NCBI GenBank assembly: GCA_949130495.1
Contig: OX422211.1
Location: 632,991,217 to 633,055,216, forward strand
DNA: 64,000 nucleotides
Direction of reading: 5' to 3'
Source: Sambucus nigra
Taxonomy: Eukaryota > Streptophyta > Magnoliopsida > Dipsacales > Adoxaceae
Part shown: positions 1-11,004 of the stretch, piece after piece
How positions within the stretch are numbered: the stretch's first letter is position 1
Layout of the letters: each line of letters starts with the position of its first letter
The notes under the pieces: generated by a model
Seen by the model: the letters and a program-made list of their open reading frames with translations, nothing else
Told to the model about the DNA's origin: nothing
The model's database searches: none
Translations under genes and position numbers: made by a program

Positions 1-1151
1 GCATGTTATAATAAGAGACTTGATCTCTTGCCTTTGATTTTACCTTTTGGAGAAGCCACCTACTTTCGTCCTTTATGAGAAAAGCCTTAAGTTCATTATG
101 CTTAGGAAGCTATATATCATTTGGTCATTTTGTGGCCATACATTTTAGAGATATGAGAAAGTGATTTGACCAACTATACCTGCTAATATTCATCAGCCTT
201 AGTTTTATTTTTTAACCATACCTGCTTTCGTCCCTTACCTGTCACTTTCATGCCTTAGTCTTTCACATCCTGCAAAGTGAAGTCCCATTTGAATATTTGG
301 AAATCTTTTCATTTCAGTCCAAGCACGCAAGACTGATTTCTTTTTTTTGTAAACTGTGATGAAAAGTTTTGACATTTTTTTTAATGATTAATATATTTTT
401 TTTTGGCCTAAAATTATCTCGTCACTATTTATTAGTGTCTAACATATTTATTATATTAAAAAATATTTGGGTTGTTCCATCAATTTATTCTAAAAACACA
501 AATGTGTTGTTTATTAGCAAAGTTGTCCCATACTCCTTTTATATATATAAGTTTTTTTATATATAATGTTTAAATATTGGAGATTGCTTTAAGTTTTTTT
601 TTAAACGTTAAAAAGGTATCCACTCATTTATATATATATATATATATATCATATTGAATATGATCTGATTGAAACAGTTTTATTACCTCAACTGTTGGCC
701 TTACCGATTTGTCCCTTTGTGGGATTAGTCATTCATTTGCTTTACTGGATAAAACCAAGTGTTTTTAGGAGCTTTATTTTTTAATCCTTTCGATTTGACC
801 ACTGTTAGCTATACCTCTAAGGAGATATAAATGTCGGCCATATATGTACATATTGTACCTGCTAGGTTCATTTTTTTCTGGCCGATTAGACACCTTAGTT
901 CATTAGGAGGCTTTAAATTTTGTCCTTTTGTATTTTTTATTGCTTTCGGCTTACACCAGTCTTTGATTCCGTACTGGACATATCATATTTTTTTATCAAA
1001 AATTCATATCAGATTTTCGGCCATACCCTGTCATCCGCGTTGAAACGCTTTTGGCCACATACACTCTGACTAGCCTAAGGCTACGCCATCATTGGCAGAA
1101 TGAATAGTTTGGATTCATTCATATATGAACTTTGGAAATTGTTTTTATATA

Positions 1152-1390
1152 TTTATATCTGTCCAAAATCTAATTTTTTATATCTCTAATTTTTATATCA
1201 GTCCGAAATCTATTTTTTATATCAGTCCGAAATCTATTTTTTATATCTGTCCGAAATCTATTTGTTTTGTTCGAAATTATCTTTATAAATATCTGTCCGA
1301 AATCTATTTTTTTTGTCCGAAATTATCTTTATATATATTTGTCAGAAATTTATTTTCATATCTGTTCTGAAACTTTTTATATCAGTGTGG
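1152..1390. repeat. Tandem repeat, about 24 bp unit (GTCCGAAATCTATTT)
   Basis: Roughly nine degenerate copies of a unit like cagtccgaaatctatttttt plus atat are arranged head to tail. Those at 1199-1262 are nearly identical, and outer copies diverge to 'ttgtccgaaattatcttt' or 'tctgttctgaaac'. The array lies within the presumed copia LTR. Short open frames across it are products of the repeat and not genes. Confidence 0.8.
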
Positions 1391-2039
1391 GAAATATTTT
1401 TTTTGTACATGTACTTACTCTGTCCTATTTATTTCCTTGACAGAAAAATACTCTTGACACACCAGTTATATTCTTTACACAATGGTTCCACATTTACATA
1501 TCAGATTTGTATTGTGTCTCTTGGACTAACAATCTTTTTGCAGAAAATTTATGGGTCACCTACCTAGCCACTTTCATGACACATGTGCTGCAACAGCTAT
1601 ATTTTTATGGAGAAGATAAAAGTTGAAGATCTGCATATCAGATTCAAAAATGATTTTGAACCTACACCATCCCAGCAAAATCAGGAGCATTAAATGCTCA
1701 AAATGCATGTGTCTAACAGCTAGTTTTCTGAAGACACATTTAAAGCTTTGAAGAGCTGCATTGAAGATCAATAGACTTAAATGAGAACATGATCAAGACT
1801 TGAAATATTATTGAGAGCATTTATTTTACTACTCAGCTACACATTCAAGAGAGCAATTAATTTTATCATCTGCTCAATCATTGAAGAAGAAGACTTGTGC
1901 CTACTTCAACATCATTTATTGAAGTCTGATTCAAGAAGGAGAAACTCAGAATACAAATTGTATTTTAAGGAGTTTCTGTATTTTATCTTGTAGTACAAAA
2001 ATTCAGATTTGTTGTGAAGCTTTGTTGAAGATTCGGTTT

Positions 2040-2216
2040 GTACCGGTGATTGGTTCCTACCCGCAAGTGGGCCACGGGGTTTGAAGCTCGGAGTTAGCTT
2101 GAAAACAATTGTACCGGTGATTGGTTCCTACCCGCAAGTGGGCCACGGGGTTTGAAGCTCAGAGTTAGCTTGCAAACAGTTGTACGCGGTGGTTTGATCC
2201 TACCCGCAAGTGGATC
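2040..2216. repeat. 71-bp tandem duplication in the copia LTR
   Basis: Two copies of a 71-bp unit starting gtaccggtgattggttccta (2040-2110 and 2111-2181) differ at only a few positions. A third diverged partial copy (2182-2216) keeps 'cctacccgcaagtgg'. The block sits just upstream of the 'gtggacgtaggcc' segment, so it is likely in R/U5 of the LTR. Confidence 0.85.
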
Positions 2217-2877
2217 AGGTTTAGTGAAGCGCAAAGGAGACAGGGGCTCTAGGCGCGTGGACGTAGGCCGGGATTTGGCCGAACCACGTTAAATTTTCGT
2301 GTCATTTATTTTCCGCACCTTTTTAAATTTTCGTGTCATTTATTTTCCGCACCTTTATTTATTTATTTGCACATGCATGCTTGAGTTAATATTTTCAGCG
2401 CACTATCTTGCAATTAAATTAATTCCGAAATTTGACTAAATTAATTTTGAGATTAAAATAATTATTTTTGAACTAAATAATTAATTTCAGAATATTACTT
2501 AATATTAAATACGAAAATTAAATTAATATTCCTAGTGTGTTAAAATCTGCATTTCTAGTTGTTTATAATTAGTTGATTGCATTTATTTGATATTGTTAAA
2601 TTTATTCTCCATAGTTTTATTAATCTGAAATTTGTCTAAGTGATTTAAATTTAATATTTTTCTAAAATTCTAATTTGACTTAAAGTTTGTAAAAACTCAA
2701 TTCACCCCCCTCTTGAGTATAATCTGGGCAACAGTATTTTAATATACATACCCTATTTTGGTGGCTTTTTCTCGATGTATTTTTAGCGATCTATTAGGAT
2801 TTTTTTTTATTAAAGACCTTTTTTCAAGGGAGTTTCTTGCATAAAAGATAGGTTAATGCAGTCTCACATAAATTAAA

Positions 2878-3056
2878 GGGATATAGACGAAGTATTTTTT
2901 TAAATATTTTATAATATACGTTTAGTTCAAATCTTTTTATTTTGTTCTAAAAAGTCCCCCATTATATAAAAACTAAAGGATTTTTTGGAACTAAATAAAA
3001 AGGCTTGGACTAAATGTGTATTAAAAAATGTTTAAGGAACTTTTTGATAATTGATC
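2878..3056. mobile_element. Fold-back MITE-like element, copy 1
   Basis: Two arms of about 80 bp are imperfect reverse complements. The left arm carries 'tttagttcaaatctttttatttt' and 'aaaaagtcccc'. The right arm carries 'ggactaaatgtgtattaaaa' and 'ggaactttttgat'. It has no coding capacity. A second element with the same arms lies at 3545-3767. Confidence 0.65.
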
Positions 3057-3074
3057 CTAAATTATAAATGATTA

Positions 3075-3283
3075 TTTTTACTTTAATATGTCTATAATTA
3101 TTCATTTTTGAGTTTGGTACATTTCACTACTTTTTATTGATTAGTACATTTTTCATCGCTAAATGTGAAATTTTCACATGACATGTGATAATATATTAGC
3201 GACGAAAAATGTACTAAACTAAAAAAATAATGAAAAGCACCAAACTCAAAACAGGATAGCTATAAACATATAAAAGTAAAAAA
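3075..3283. mobile_element. Long inverted repeat (fold-back MITE-like element)
   Basis: The left arm begins tttttactttaatatg and runs through 'gagtttggtacattt' and 'ttagtacatttttc'. The right arm mirrors it through 'gaaaaatgtacta', 'caccaaactc' and 'catataaaagtaaaaa'. The centre is the palindrome cacatgacatgtg at about 3176-3188. The arms are about 100 bp, unrelated to the two neighbouring fold-backs, and noncoding. Confidence 0.7.
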
Positions 3284-3544
3284 TAAAAAATAAAAAATAA
3301 ATTGAAAGCTCAGAATTTTTATTTGCCTTTTAGTCTTTGAATTAAGATCATCATACCCCTAATGATATCAATAAATTTGAATAGTTAAAAGATCCAAGAT
3401 TAAGTTTTAGTTATTTATTTAATGAATGGTTAAAATTAAAGTTATTGGCATTCCATCCTAATACTCACAGACTTCTAAAAGTGTCACAAGATGCCACAAA
3501 TATCTCTGAGAAGCTCATTTAGATAATAATTACATTAATTGATG

Positions 3545-3767
3545 GATCAAATATCAAAAAGTTTCTCAAATATTTTTTTAATACATATTTAGTTCAAGTC
3601 TTTTATTTTATACCAAAAAGTCTCTTATTCTCTTATCTTTAAATGTCCGTCCCAGCGGCATGATAAAGTCTTTTTGGCATGGTGAAAGACTTTTTGGTGC
3701 AAAATTAAAAAAACTTGGACTAAATGTGTATTAAAAAAAGTTCGAGGGACTATTTGATATATGCCCC
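3545..3767. mobile_element. Fold-back MITE-like element, copy 2
   Basis: The arms are related to those of the element at 2878-3056. The left arm is 'gatcaaatatcaaaaagttt ... tttagttcaagtctttt ... ccaaaaagtct'. The right arm is 'gactttttggtgc ... cttggactaaatgtgtatta ... gggactatttgatat'. Arms are about 80 bp around a short non-palindromic centre. A non-autonomous DNA transposon is the likeliest origin. No target duplication could be confirmed. Confidence 0.7.
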
Positions 3768-4079
3768 TTAATTGATATTTTAATTAATATGAGAAATAAA
3801 AAAATTGAAAATTTTCATAAGTAAATATTCTTCATATTTATACACTGAAGTGCTTTATATATAGTTGTAAATGACAATTAACTATTGACTTTAATAATAA
3901 AATCATATAAACATGCCAAGTAATTTTTATTTTGTATTGTGGAGTGACTTATTATTTCAACCATGGGCACCCCTCCAGGCTCCACCTCTAGAATGATAAT
4001 TACATCATTTCATTAGAACTAAATATGGCTTGCTTAGATTTAAAAAAAACAATTTTATAAGAACTAATTATAGCTTGTC

Positions 4080-4673
<594 letters not shown>

Positions 4674-4692
4674 ATATATATATATATATATA

Positions 4693-5110
4693 GGGAGAGG
4701 TTCACAAGTGGACCAAAAGAATGAACTTTTTAATGGACCTTAACAAAAAATACATAATAACACATTAATTTTAATTCCTATAGTGTAATTGGTCCGTGCC
4801 AGCTGCACCAAATACGCGTGTCGATCGATCCCCCACCCCCCACACGCCCCCCACCCACCCCACCCCACCCCACCCCCACCCTCCCACCCCCACCCCCATG
4901 GCAGCTCTGCTGTCCTAAGGGCTGCTATGGTGATGGGGGCGGTGGGGGTGGGTGGGGGGTGGGGTGGGGGGTTAGTGGGGTGAAGGTGTGGTCTCGGGTG
5001 CCGCTGGCGCGGACCAATTACACTATAGGAATTAAAATTAATGTGTTATTATGCGTTTTTTGTTAAGATCCATTAAAAAGTCCATTCTTTTGGTCCACTT
5101 GTGAACCTCT

Positions 5111-5113
<3 letters not shown>
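4693..5113. mobile_element. Fold-back element inserted in a TA repeat, with C-rich/G-rich core
   Basis: The ends are gggagaggttcacaagtgg (4693-4711) and its reverse complement finishing at 5113, flanked by (TA)n at about 4674-4692 and 5114-5150. The arms match for about 117 bp, including 'ggtccattaaaaag' and 'cctatagtgtaattggtcc', with few mismatches. The rest also pairs: the left half ends in a C-rich run (about 4830-4898) and the right half in a G-rich run (about 4934-4982). This looks like a MITE that targets TA microsatellites, like the micron elements described in rice. It has no coding capacity. Confidence 0.75.
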
Positions 5114-5150
<37 letters not shown>

Positions 5151-5151
<1 letters not shown>

Positions 5152-5441
5152 CAATCAAAATCGCCAATTTTTAAGTTGCTTCTAAATTGACGTATTTGGC
5201 CAGTGTTTTTAAAATAGGAAAAAAATTCATTTTTAACAGATTGTTTTTTTTGGAAGGGTGTGCACAAAAAAATTCAATACAAAAGTAATTTTTTTACTAA
5301 TTTAAAAAGTTGGTTTGCACATGCATTTTCATTATACATATAAATAGTAATGCCTATTAACATACCTTATTAAATATATTTATATCAATTTTTCAAAATA
5401 TTAAATAATTATTTTTTTTTAATCAAACTTAATATAATATA
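5151..5441. other. AT-rich flank of element A, no gene seen
   Basis: Low-complexity AT-rich sequence between the TA-targeting fold-back element and the left LTR of Tat element A. No feature was recognised. Confidence 0.6.
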
Positions 5442-6034
5442 TGTTGATGTAAAAAATTAGATTACTCTAATAATTCAATCACAGATAATTAAATGAGACA
5501 AAAGATTTTAAAGTGGTTCAGCCTTATAAGAATGGCCTACGTCCACTGTTATTTTATTGCTGAGTGTTTGGGAATTCTCGATTACAAGAAATTCTGTTCT
5601 GGATCCCAAAGTTTGGATTCAGGATCAGATCCCCACAATGAGGATTGTACAACGTATTTATAGCCTTGAGGCCGTCATATGAAAGGGTGATACATTAAAT
5701 GATATACATATGAAAGGGTAATACATTTAATGCCATTTAAGCATGTGCATCTAAATGATAAGCATTTAATGAACCAGTTGAACAGTTGGTTATTCATCAA
5801 TTAATGCTTTGTTTGAGATGCAGCTCGGACCGCCTAGGCTTTCTGATATTCAAGAGTTCCTCGGAGCGTATGAGCTCCTCGGAGAGGTCTGTTCCTCGGA
5901 GCGTATGAGTTCCTCGGAGTAACATGGTTCCTCGGAGCGTGTGATTATCTCGGAAGTGCATGTTGTTGCCATATAGATAGCCACGTGTCTTCATATGATT
6001 GGTCTAAGTCAGCAGATTAAACTTGGTATCAACA
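5442..6034 (-). repeat. Element A 3' LTR (left copy)
   Basis: It matches 17013-17606 nearly base for base. On the minus strand a TATA box (TATAAATAC) lies at about 5663-5654. The likely polypurine tract, read on the minus strand as ATTTGGGGCTTC, abuts it at about 6046-6035. The LTR includes a block of short GGAGC-type repeats (5851-5945). Confidence 0.95.
5851..5945. repeat. Short degenerate tandem repeats in LTR A (TTCCTCGGAGCGTATGAG)
   Basis: About five copies of an 18-bp motif related to ttcctcggagcgtatgag occur here. The equivalent block in the other LTR (about 17425-17510) has the units in a different order, so it was rearranged after insertion or by template switching. The position upstream of the TATA box on the minus strand suggests U3 enhancer-like repeats; that is inference. 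Confidence 0.75.
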
Positions 6035-6517
6035 GAAGCCCCAAATGTTTCATAGTTCGAAATTTGAGGAGTATGGAACATTCTTTCTCGGAATACGGTA
6101 GCTTTAAATAGTTCTTCCTGATTTTTAGGATCATCTCCCTTGTATTTATTTCTCCTTCCCAATTTGTAGAATCATGCTTTTTTGGACTTTTCTGCTCGCT
6201 TCGGTTCCCGCGTCACTTTTCGTCTTTTTAGCCGCTGTTGTTCGCTTTGATTCCCGCGCCAACATTTAATGCCTTTTTAGCCGCCGGTAACGTAATCATC
6301 CTTTTTATAATCATTACTTCACCAGTTCCCAAGGCAAGGTATTTAAACTTCACAGAGACTCCCATCGTCTTCTATCTTTTCAAATTTTCATCTTCGAGTT
6401 TTTCATTGTCTTCTACTCTCTTGTGCGTTCATCTCTTCCGTCGTTCATTGTCAACAGCTTCAGTCTTTTTTCTGTAAGATCCTCTTTCTTCTTCTTCATT
6501 TCTTTTAATTCATCATC
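6035..6517 (+). promoter_or_regulatory. Putative internal promoter and 5' UTR of antisense ORF 1 of element A
   Basis: A TATA-like box (tatttaaa) lies at 6340-6347, about 170 bp upstream of the ATG at 6518, on the strand opposite gag-pol and just inside the 3' LTR. A pyrimidine-rich leader follows it. Elements B and C have a TATTTAA/TACTTAA box at the equivalent place, which supports a real promoter. No transcript evidence is available here. Confidence 0.45.
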
Positions 6518-8688
6518 ATGGTTTACCCAGTTGAGTCTCTTGACAAATTTCGATCTGATTTTTCCATTCCCTCTTGGGTTGTCTTGGAAGAGCTTTCTGA
6601 GCCTTCTAATTATTTCAATTTGGTTGAGGGACATTGGTTCCCCAGTCTTTTTTTTGCTGAGTGTGGATTTTCTTTTCCACCAAATCCTCTGTGTTTGGAA
6701 TTCTGTCAGTACTTTGATGTTGTTCCTGCACGAATAGCCCCCAACACCTGGAGAATAGTTAATGGGGTGCATAAATTAAATCAAGTGCATGGAACTCGTA
6801 TAGGGATTCCAGAAATCATGTACTGCTGATGGGCAGTTAATGATAATATTTATTATCTAAAAACTAAGTTTATAAACAGAGCCTTAGTAGTCAATCTCCC
6901 TGATGCCAACAGGGATTATTTTGAACATGGGGTTGTTGTAACAAATTGGCAACACCCTCCTTTAACCGGAGATGAGGTTTACCAGGGTCCCATGGATAGG
7001 TTATTTTTATTTTATTTTATTTTATTTATCTTGAAATCATGTTTGTTTTATGTTTGATAAAATGTGTTACTGATAACAATGTATGTTTATTTGCAGTTGA
7101 TAGCAAGAGAAAGTGCCCAAAAGAAACAGATGTCAATCTAAGGCATTTGGGACTTATCTGGGGCCTACATCAAAGGGTTGCTGACAAGCACATTCGATCA
7201 GCCTCCTATCTGCTCTAATGCAAGAGCTATATAACTTCTTTCACTGCTCGTCCAGTGATCAGTGAAGCAGAGCCAGTACCACCCTCTGCAAGTTCTTCGC
7301 CAGAATCTCACATTCCTTTGAGCGAAAGGATGAAGAAAAGAAGACCTCCCACCTTGTTTGAGAAGACTGCCTCCGGTTCTGGTGAGGCAAAGAGGAGCAG
7401 GATCGATGTCCCAAAGGAAGGGATAAAGAAAACTGCTGCAGCTCCTCCAGCTGCTCCTGCGAAGATTGCCGAGAAGCCCGCAGTGGCTCAGAGCAACTCT
7501 GTTGCTCCTGGAGAGGTGATTGTGATATCACCGACCAAGGATTCTTCCTTGGTTGTACCTGTTCCCTCGAGGAGGCTGAAGAAGAGCTCCTCGGTTAATT
7601 TGGCTGACACCACCATTCAGCCCCATGCTGCTGAGACTGGGGTTCCCACATCTGTTCCCCCGAGCTCTGACATGAGCTCAGTAAAGTCCTTGACCATTCC
7701 CGAGGTGCAAGGTAATGAAGATAACCTTACTTGGGATATGGTTACTTCTTTGGATGCTCGTCATCTTGCTTCAGTAAGTACCTTTACTTTGAACTTTTCG
7801 TATTTTCCTTTGTTATTTCTCATATTTGTTTCTGACTTTGCTTTCTTTTTTTGTTTACAGTTGACGAGCTGCTTCAACATAATCCTTAAGAAGGATGAAG
7901 CAATCAAAGCTTCTTGATCCTCGTCCAGTGTGGAGGGAGCTCTGGAAGGAGCTACCAAGTCCTTGGAGGAATCTCACCAGAGGTACGATACTGATAAGGC
8001 AGTCTGGGAGAAGAAACTTGCTTCCTCCGAGCAGGAGAAAACTCGAGTTGCTTAGGCCTCCAGGGATTTGGAGAGGAAAGTGAATGCCTTGGAGAAGGAT
8101 AATAAAGAGCTCGATGTGAAGCTCAAAACTGCTGGGGAATTTGAAAATAAACTCAAGGCTGCTGAGGAGAGGTTGGTCCAACTCCAGGAAATAACTCGGC
8201 AGAAGGAGGAAGCTGAACAAAAACTGAAAGATGCTGATGTTTTGCTGTCCGAGAAGCTCGCCTTGGACAAGGCCAAAAAGAAAGCTGCCGTGAAGAAGTC
8301 CTTCAGCTCTGGCTGGGACAAAGGTTGGGATAAGGGATGTGCTGCCATGGTCTCTCAAGTGGATTATGGCAGTGTAAAGTATTTCAGGGACGGATGGGTT
8401 GCTGCCCTTCAGGAATTGAAGGTCGACGAGTCATCCGAGCTCTTCCAGAGACACATCCCTGGTCCCCCTCCTACTCTAGAAGAATTAGAAGAGGACGAAG
8501 CTACCTCTGAGGAGTCTTCAATGGTAGTGGGAGAACATACCCTAACCATCCAGCCTGCTGCTGAGCAAGTAGTTTCTTCTTCCGAGCAACAGCTGGTGCT
8601 CTCCGAACAAGTCACAGTTCCCTCCGAGCAACCTTCCTCCTCTTCCCAACCTCCCGAGAAGGTTTTGGGAGATAAGGAAAAGGTGTAG
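6518..8688 (+). pseudogene. Antisense ORF 1 of Tat element A (gypsy-type transposon domain, spliced, decayed)
   Basis: This lies on the opposite strand to gag-pol, between pol and the 3' LTR, the known place of the antisense ORF of Tat elements. Exon 1 (from 6518) encodes a 'FP.NPL..EF...F.V.PA.IAPN.WR' pattern that resembles the Pfam putative gypsy-type transposon domain (Transposase_28). A first intron of about 97-120 nt ends with TTTGCAG at 7096, and the donor is uncertain (6977 or 7000). A clear second intron is 7774-7860 (GTAAGT...TTTACAG, 87 nt). The C-terminal part (about 8050-8340) is a Lys/Glu-rich coiled coil, followed by a Ser/Glu-rich acidic tail ending at a TAG at 8686-8688. In-frame stops (a TGA after the Cys codon near 6829, others near 7140, 7917 and 8055) show it is decayed. 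The protein's function is unknown. Confidence 0.7.
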
Positions 8689-8873
8689 TGTTGTTCGGTT
8701 TTTTCTTTCTATTTTTCTTTTTTATCAAATGTAACCAAGATCTTTGTAATTCTGCACTATGATCTAATAAAATTTGAGTTTTCTTCCATACGGTTGTCTC
8801 TTTTCTATTTGTATTCTGTCTTGATCTTCTTTTTGATGATTATTTTTTCTTTCTCTGATAGTTTCTGGCCAGG
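8689..8873 (+). other. Intergenic segment between the two antisense ORFs of element A
   Basis: A T-rich segment with a possible polyadenylation signal (aataaa, about 8766-8771) for antisense ORF 1. A pyrimidine-rich stretch precedes the ATG of antisense ORF 2 at 8874. No other feature was seen. Confidence 0.4.
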
Positions 8874-10145
8874 ATGGACCTGCTATCTGCCCATGATACG
8901 AAGTTGCTACAACAATGCAATGAGTACTTTAAGGCTGGTCATACAAACTTGGGTGCTGCACAAGTTGCCGACATCCTTGGTCATGATGCTTCAGAACAGG
9001 CAGTCGAAGCATATCAGTACCTGAAGTGTCTACTTGACCGAGCTGTAGCCAATAACGTGGCTTACTATGAAATGATTGAGGATCTCCAGTGTACCCTCGA
9101 AGACCTTCAGAATTAGTACAAGGAATCAACTGCCTTACTGCATGAGGGGTACGAGAAGAAGTATAAGCTGATCGTTGTTGACAAGGGCTATGAGAAGCTT
9201 TTTGCTGGGTATGATCTGAGGGAGAGAACTTTGAAGGGTGAGGTTGAACAGTGCAGACAGATTGCCGAGCTGCTGGAGCAAGAGAATAACAATTTGCAGA
9301 AGGAGCTAACGCAGTTGAAGTCTACAGCTTCTTCTTCAACAGCCCTAATCCCAGTGACTGACGAGGGATTTTCATTTTTAGAGGTTGAGAATGCCAAATT
9401 AAGGGAAGAATTGGACACCTTGAGGAGGTCGGTCACTTCCATATCTCCTCGGGGATGAGCAAGAGCTCCTCGGGGATGAGGAAGAGCAGCTCGGGTGCTG
9501 GTCGAGGAACAGAGGACAGCGTCTGCCTTAGAGAACCAAGCATTCCAACTAATGGCGAAGAACCAGGCTTTGTCCGATATGTCCAAGAAGGTAAGGGACT
9601 TGGAGAAACAGATCTCTGCGGATAAATCAATCTTGGAGAATAAGGAGCTTTTTATCAAGAGTCTCCACGAGAAGCTTGAAAGGCTAACATATCAATTCCA
9701 CAAACATCCCAGGGAGTTCTGGATGGCTGGATACAACGAAGCACTATTCCACTTGGATGATCGTATCCAGAAAGCCAATAATGAGGGCTACAAATAAGGC
9801 TGGATGAATGCCTTAGGAGTGCTGAAGCTCGAATAAGGACACTATCTGTGGGACTACTACGATCCCGGGTTGCTCGACTTGCCCGTGCCACCGTACAATT
9901 TGGACATGGAATGGATCCCAGCTCGTGCCATTCCTCGGAGCTTAATTTTAAAATACCTCGGTGACTACAATTTACATTCTCAAGTTGAGGTATCTCGTCC
10001 CGAGCATCTTTTAGATCGTCCTTCTGTGATGAACGTCAGGATGTTGAAGGATTTGAACTTCATCAATTCTCCTCAGTCTTTTAATGATCCGCCTGCTGGC
10101 GAGGAACCTGTATCGAAAGCCGAGGGGAAAAGACCAATAGAATAG
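8874..10145 (+). pseudogene. Antisense ORF 2 of Tat element A (coiled-coil protein, unspliced, decayed)
   Basis: One frame runs from ATG 8874 to TAG 10143-10145 (about 424 codons). It is interrupted only by stops at about 9114 (TAG), 9456 (TGA), about 9474 (TGA), 9795 (TAA) and about 9834 (TAA). Each is one C-to-T change from CAG, CGA or CAA. The predicted protein has a helical N-terminus, a long heptad-rich coiled coil (about residues 95-270), a 'GYNEALFHLDDRIQ' segment and a Pro-rich C-terminus. I recognise no family. Elements B and C have no equivalent second ORF. It may be a duplicate or split half of antisense ORF 1, since both combine coiled coils with short conserved globular parts. 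Confidence 0.6.
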
Positions 10146-10459
10146 GAATTTTTGATGTAACAGTTAGTATACATATCAATGTAATTTTCATTTTATTATC
10201 AATATAACTTGTAATTTATTTTGAATTTAATGAAAGACTTTCATTCTTGCTTGCAAATCTCATTTGCTATTATTTTGTAGTTAGCAAATACTTTATATTC
10301 ATGTATCTCTTGTTAAAAAGATAATAATATTGTGTTGTTCATCGACCAAAAAAGTTACAAGTATTAGTAATGTTGCTCGATCACTTAATAGTAAAGTAAT
10401 GAGTATAAAAATGTTTAAAATTTTTCCAACCAACAAAGGTTGTTAAATTGTACTCGTCG

Positions 10460-10571
10460 ACCAACTACAGTTAGTGGGTTCTTATCCCCGACTAACCATA
10501 CTTGGTACAGTTTGGACCAACTACAGTTAGTGGGTTCTTATCCCCGACTAACCATACTTGGTACAGCTTGG
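10460..10571. repeat. 56-bp tandem duplication in element A
   Basis: Two adjacent copies of a 56-bp unit (accaactacagttagtggg...) differ at one position. It borders the 42-bp array and shares its 'ttggtacagtttgg' phrase. Confidence 0.9.
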
Positions 10572-10872
10572 AATATTTTCTTCTCATCGACCAACTAAGT
10601 TGGTACAGTTTGGAATTTTTTCTCCTCGTCGACCAACTAAGTTGGTACAGTTTGGAATTTTTTCTCCTCGTCGACCAACTATGTTGGTACAGTTTGGAAT
10701 ATTTTCTCCTCATCGACCAACTATGTTGGTACAGTTTGGAATTTTTTCTCCTCGTCGACCAACTAAGTTGGTACAGTTTGGAATATTTTCTCCTCGTCGA
10801 CCAACTATGTTGGTACAGTTTGGAATTTTTTCTCCTCATCGACCAACTATGTTGGTACAGTTTGGAATATTT
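10558..10872. repeat. 42-bp tandem repeat array in element A
   Basis: Seven full 42-bp units and a partial eighth, each starting ttggtacagtttgga and containing 'cgaccaacta'. Because 42 is divisible by 3, open frames run through on both strands with a 14-residue repeat; these are artefacts of the array and not genes. It lies between the pol 3' end and the antisense ORFs, where B and C also carry tandem repeats with different sequence. Confidence 0.95.
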
Positions 10873-11004
10873 CGTTGAGTAGTCTGCCGAGCTTTTTCGA
10901 GTAGTGCATAGCACTAGCATTCCCCGAAAAATTTTCAATAAACAGAGAGACTTGCAGAATATTTTCATTTTATTCATACTGATGGAAACTGTGTTACATA
11001 TACA

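Larger units (their letters stand above)
1..2733 (+). mobile_element. Ty1/copia-type LTR (solo or truncated 3' LTR)
   Basis: The right end has features usual at the end of plant copia LTRs: the phrase ttcacccccctcttgag at 2701-2717 and a CA terminus at about 2733. About 450 bp upstream is a 'cgtggacgtaggcc...ggccgaaccacg' segment (2257-2289), also common in the R/U5 part of such LTRs. No primer binding site (TGGTATCAGAGC) follows 2733, so this is a 3' LTR or solo LTR and not a 5' LTR. The left boundary is not visible. The first 1.1 kb contains diverged repeats of short phrases ('gatttgacca...tatacct', 'cttagttcatta'), so the LTR may extend beyond the window, or unrelated DNA may be present there. 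No coding region was recognised. Confidence 0.55.

Noticed and set aside
4789..5066. Pro-rich and Gly-rich open frames
   Set aside because: They read through the C-rich/G-rich core of the fold-back element and have no support as genes.
10492..10977. Open frames of 106-161 residues on both strands
   Set aside because: The 42-bp tandem array has a length divisible by 3, so several frames stay open. The repeated 14-residue unit is an artefact.
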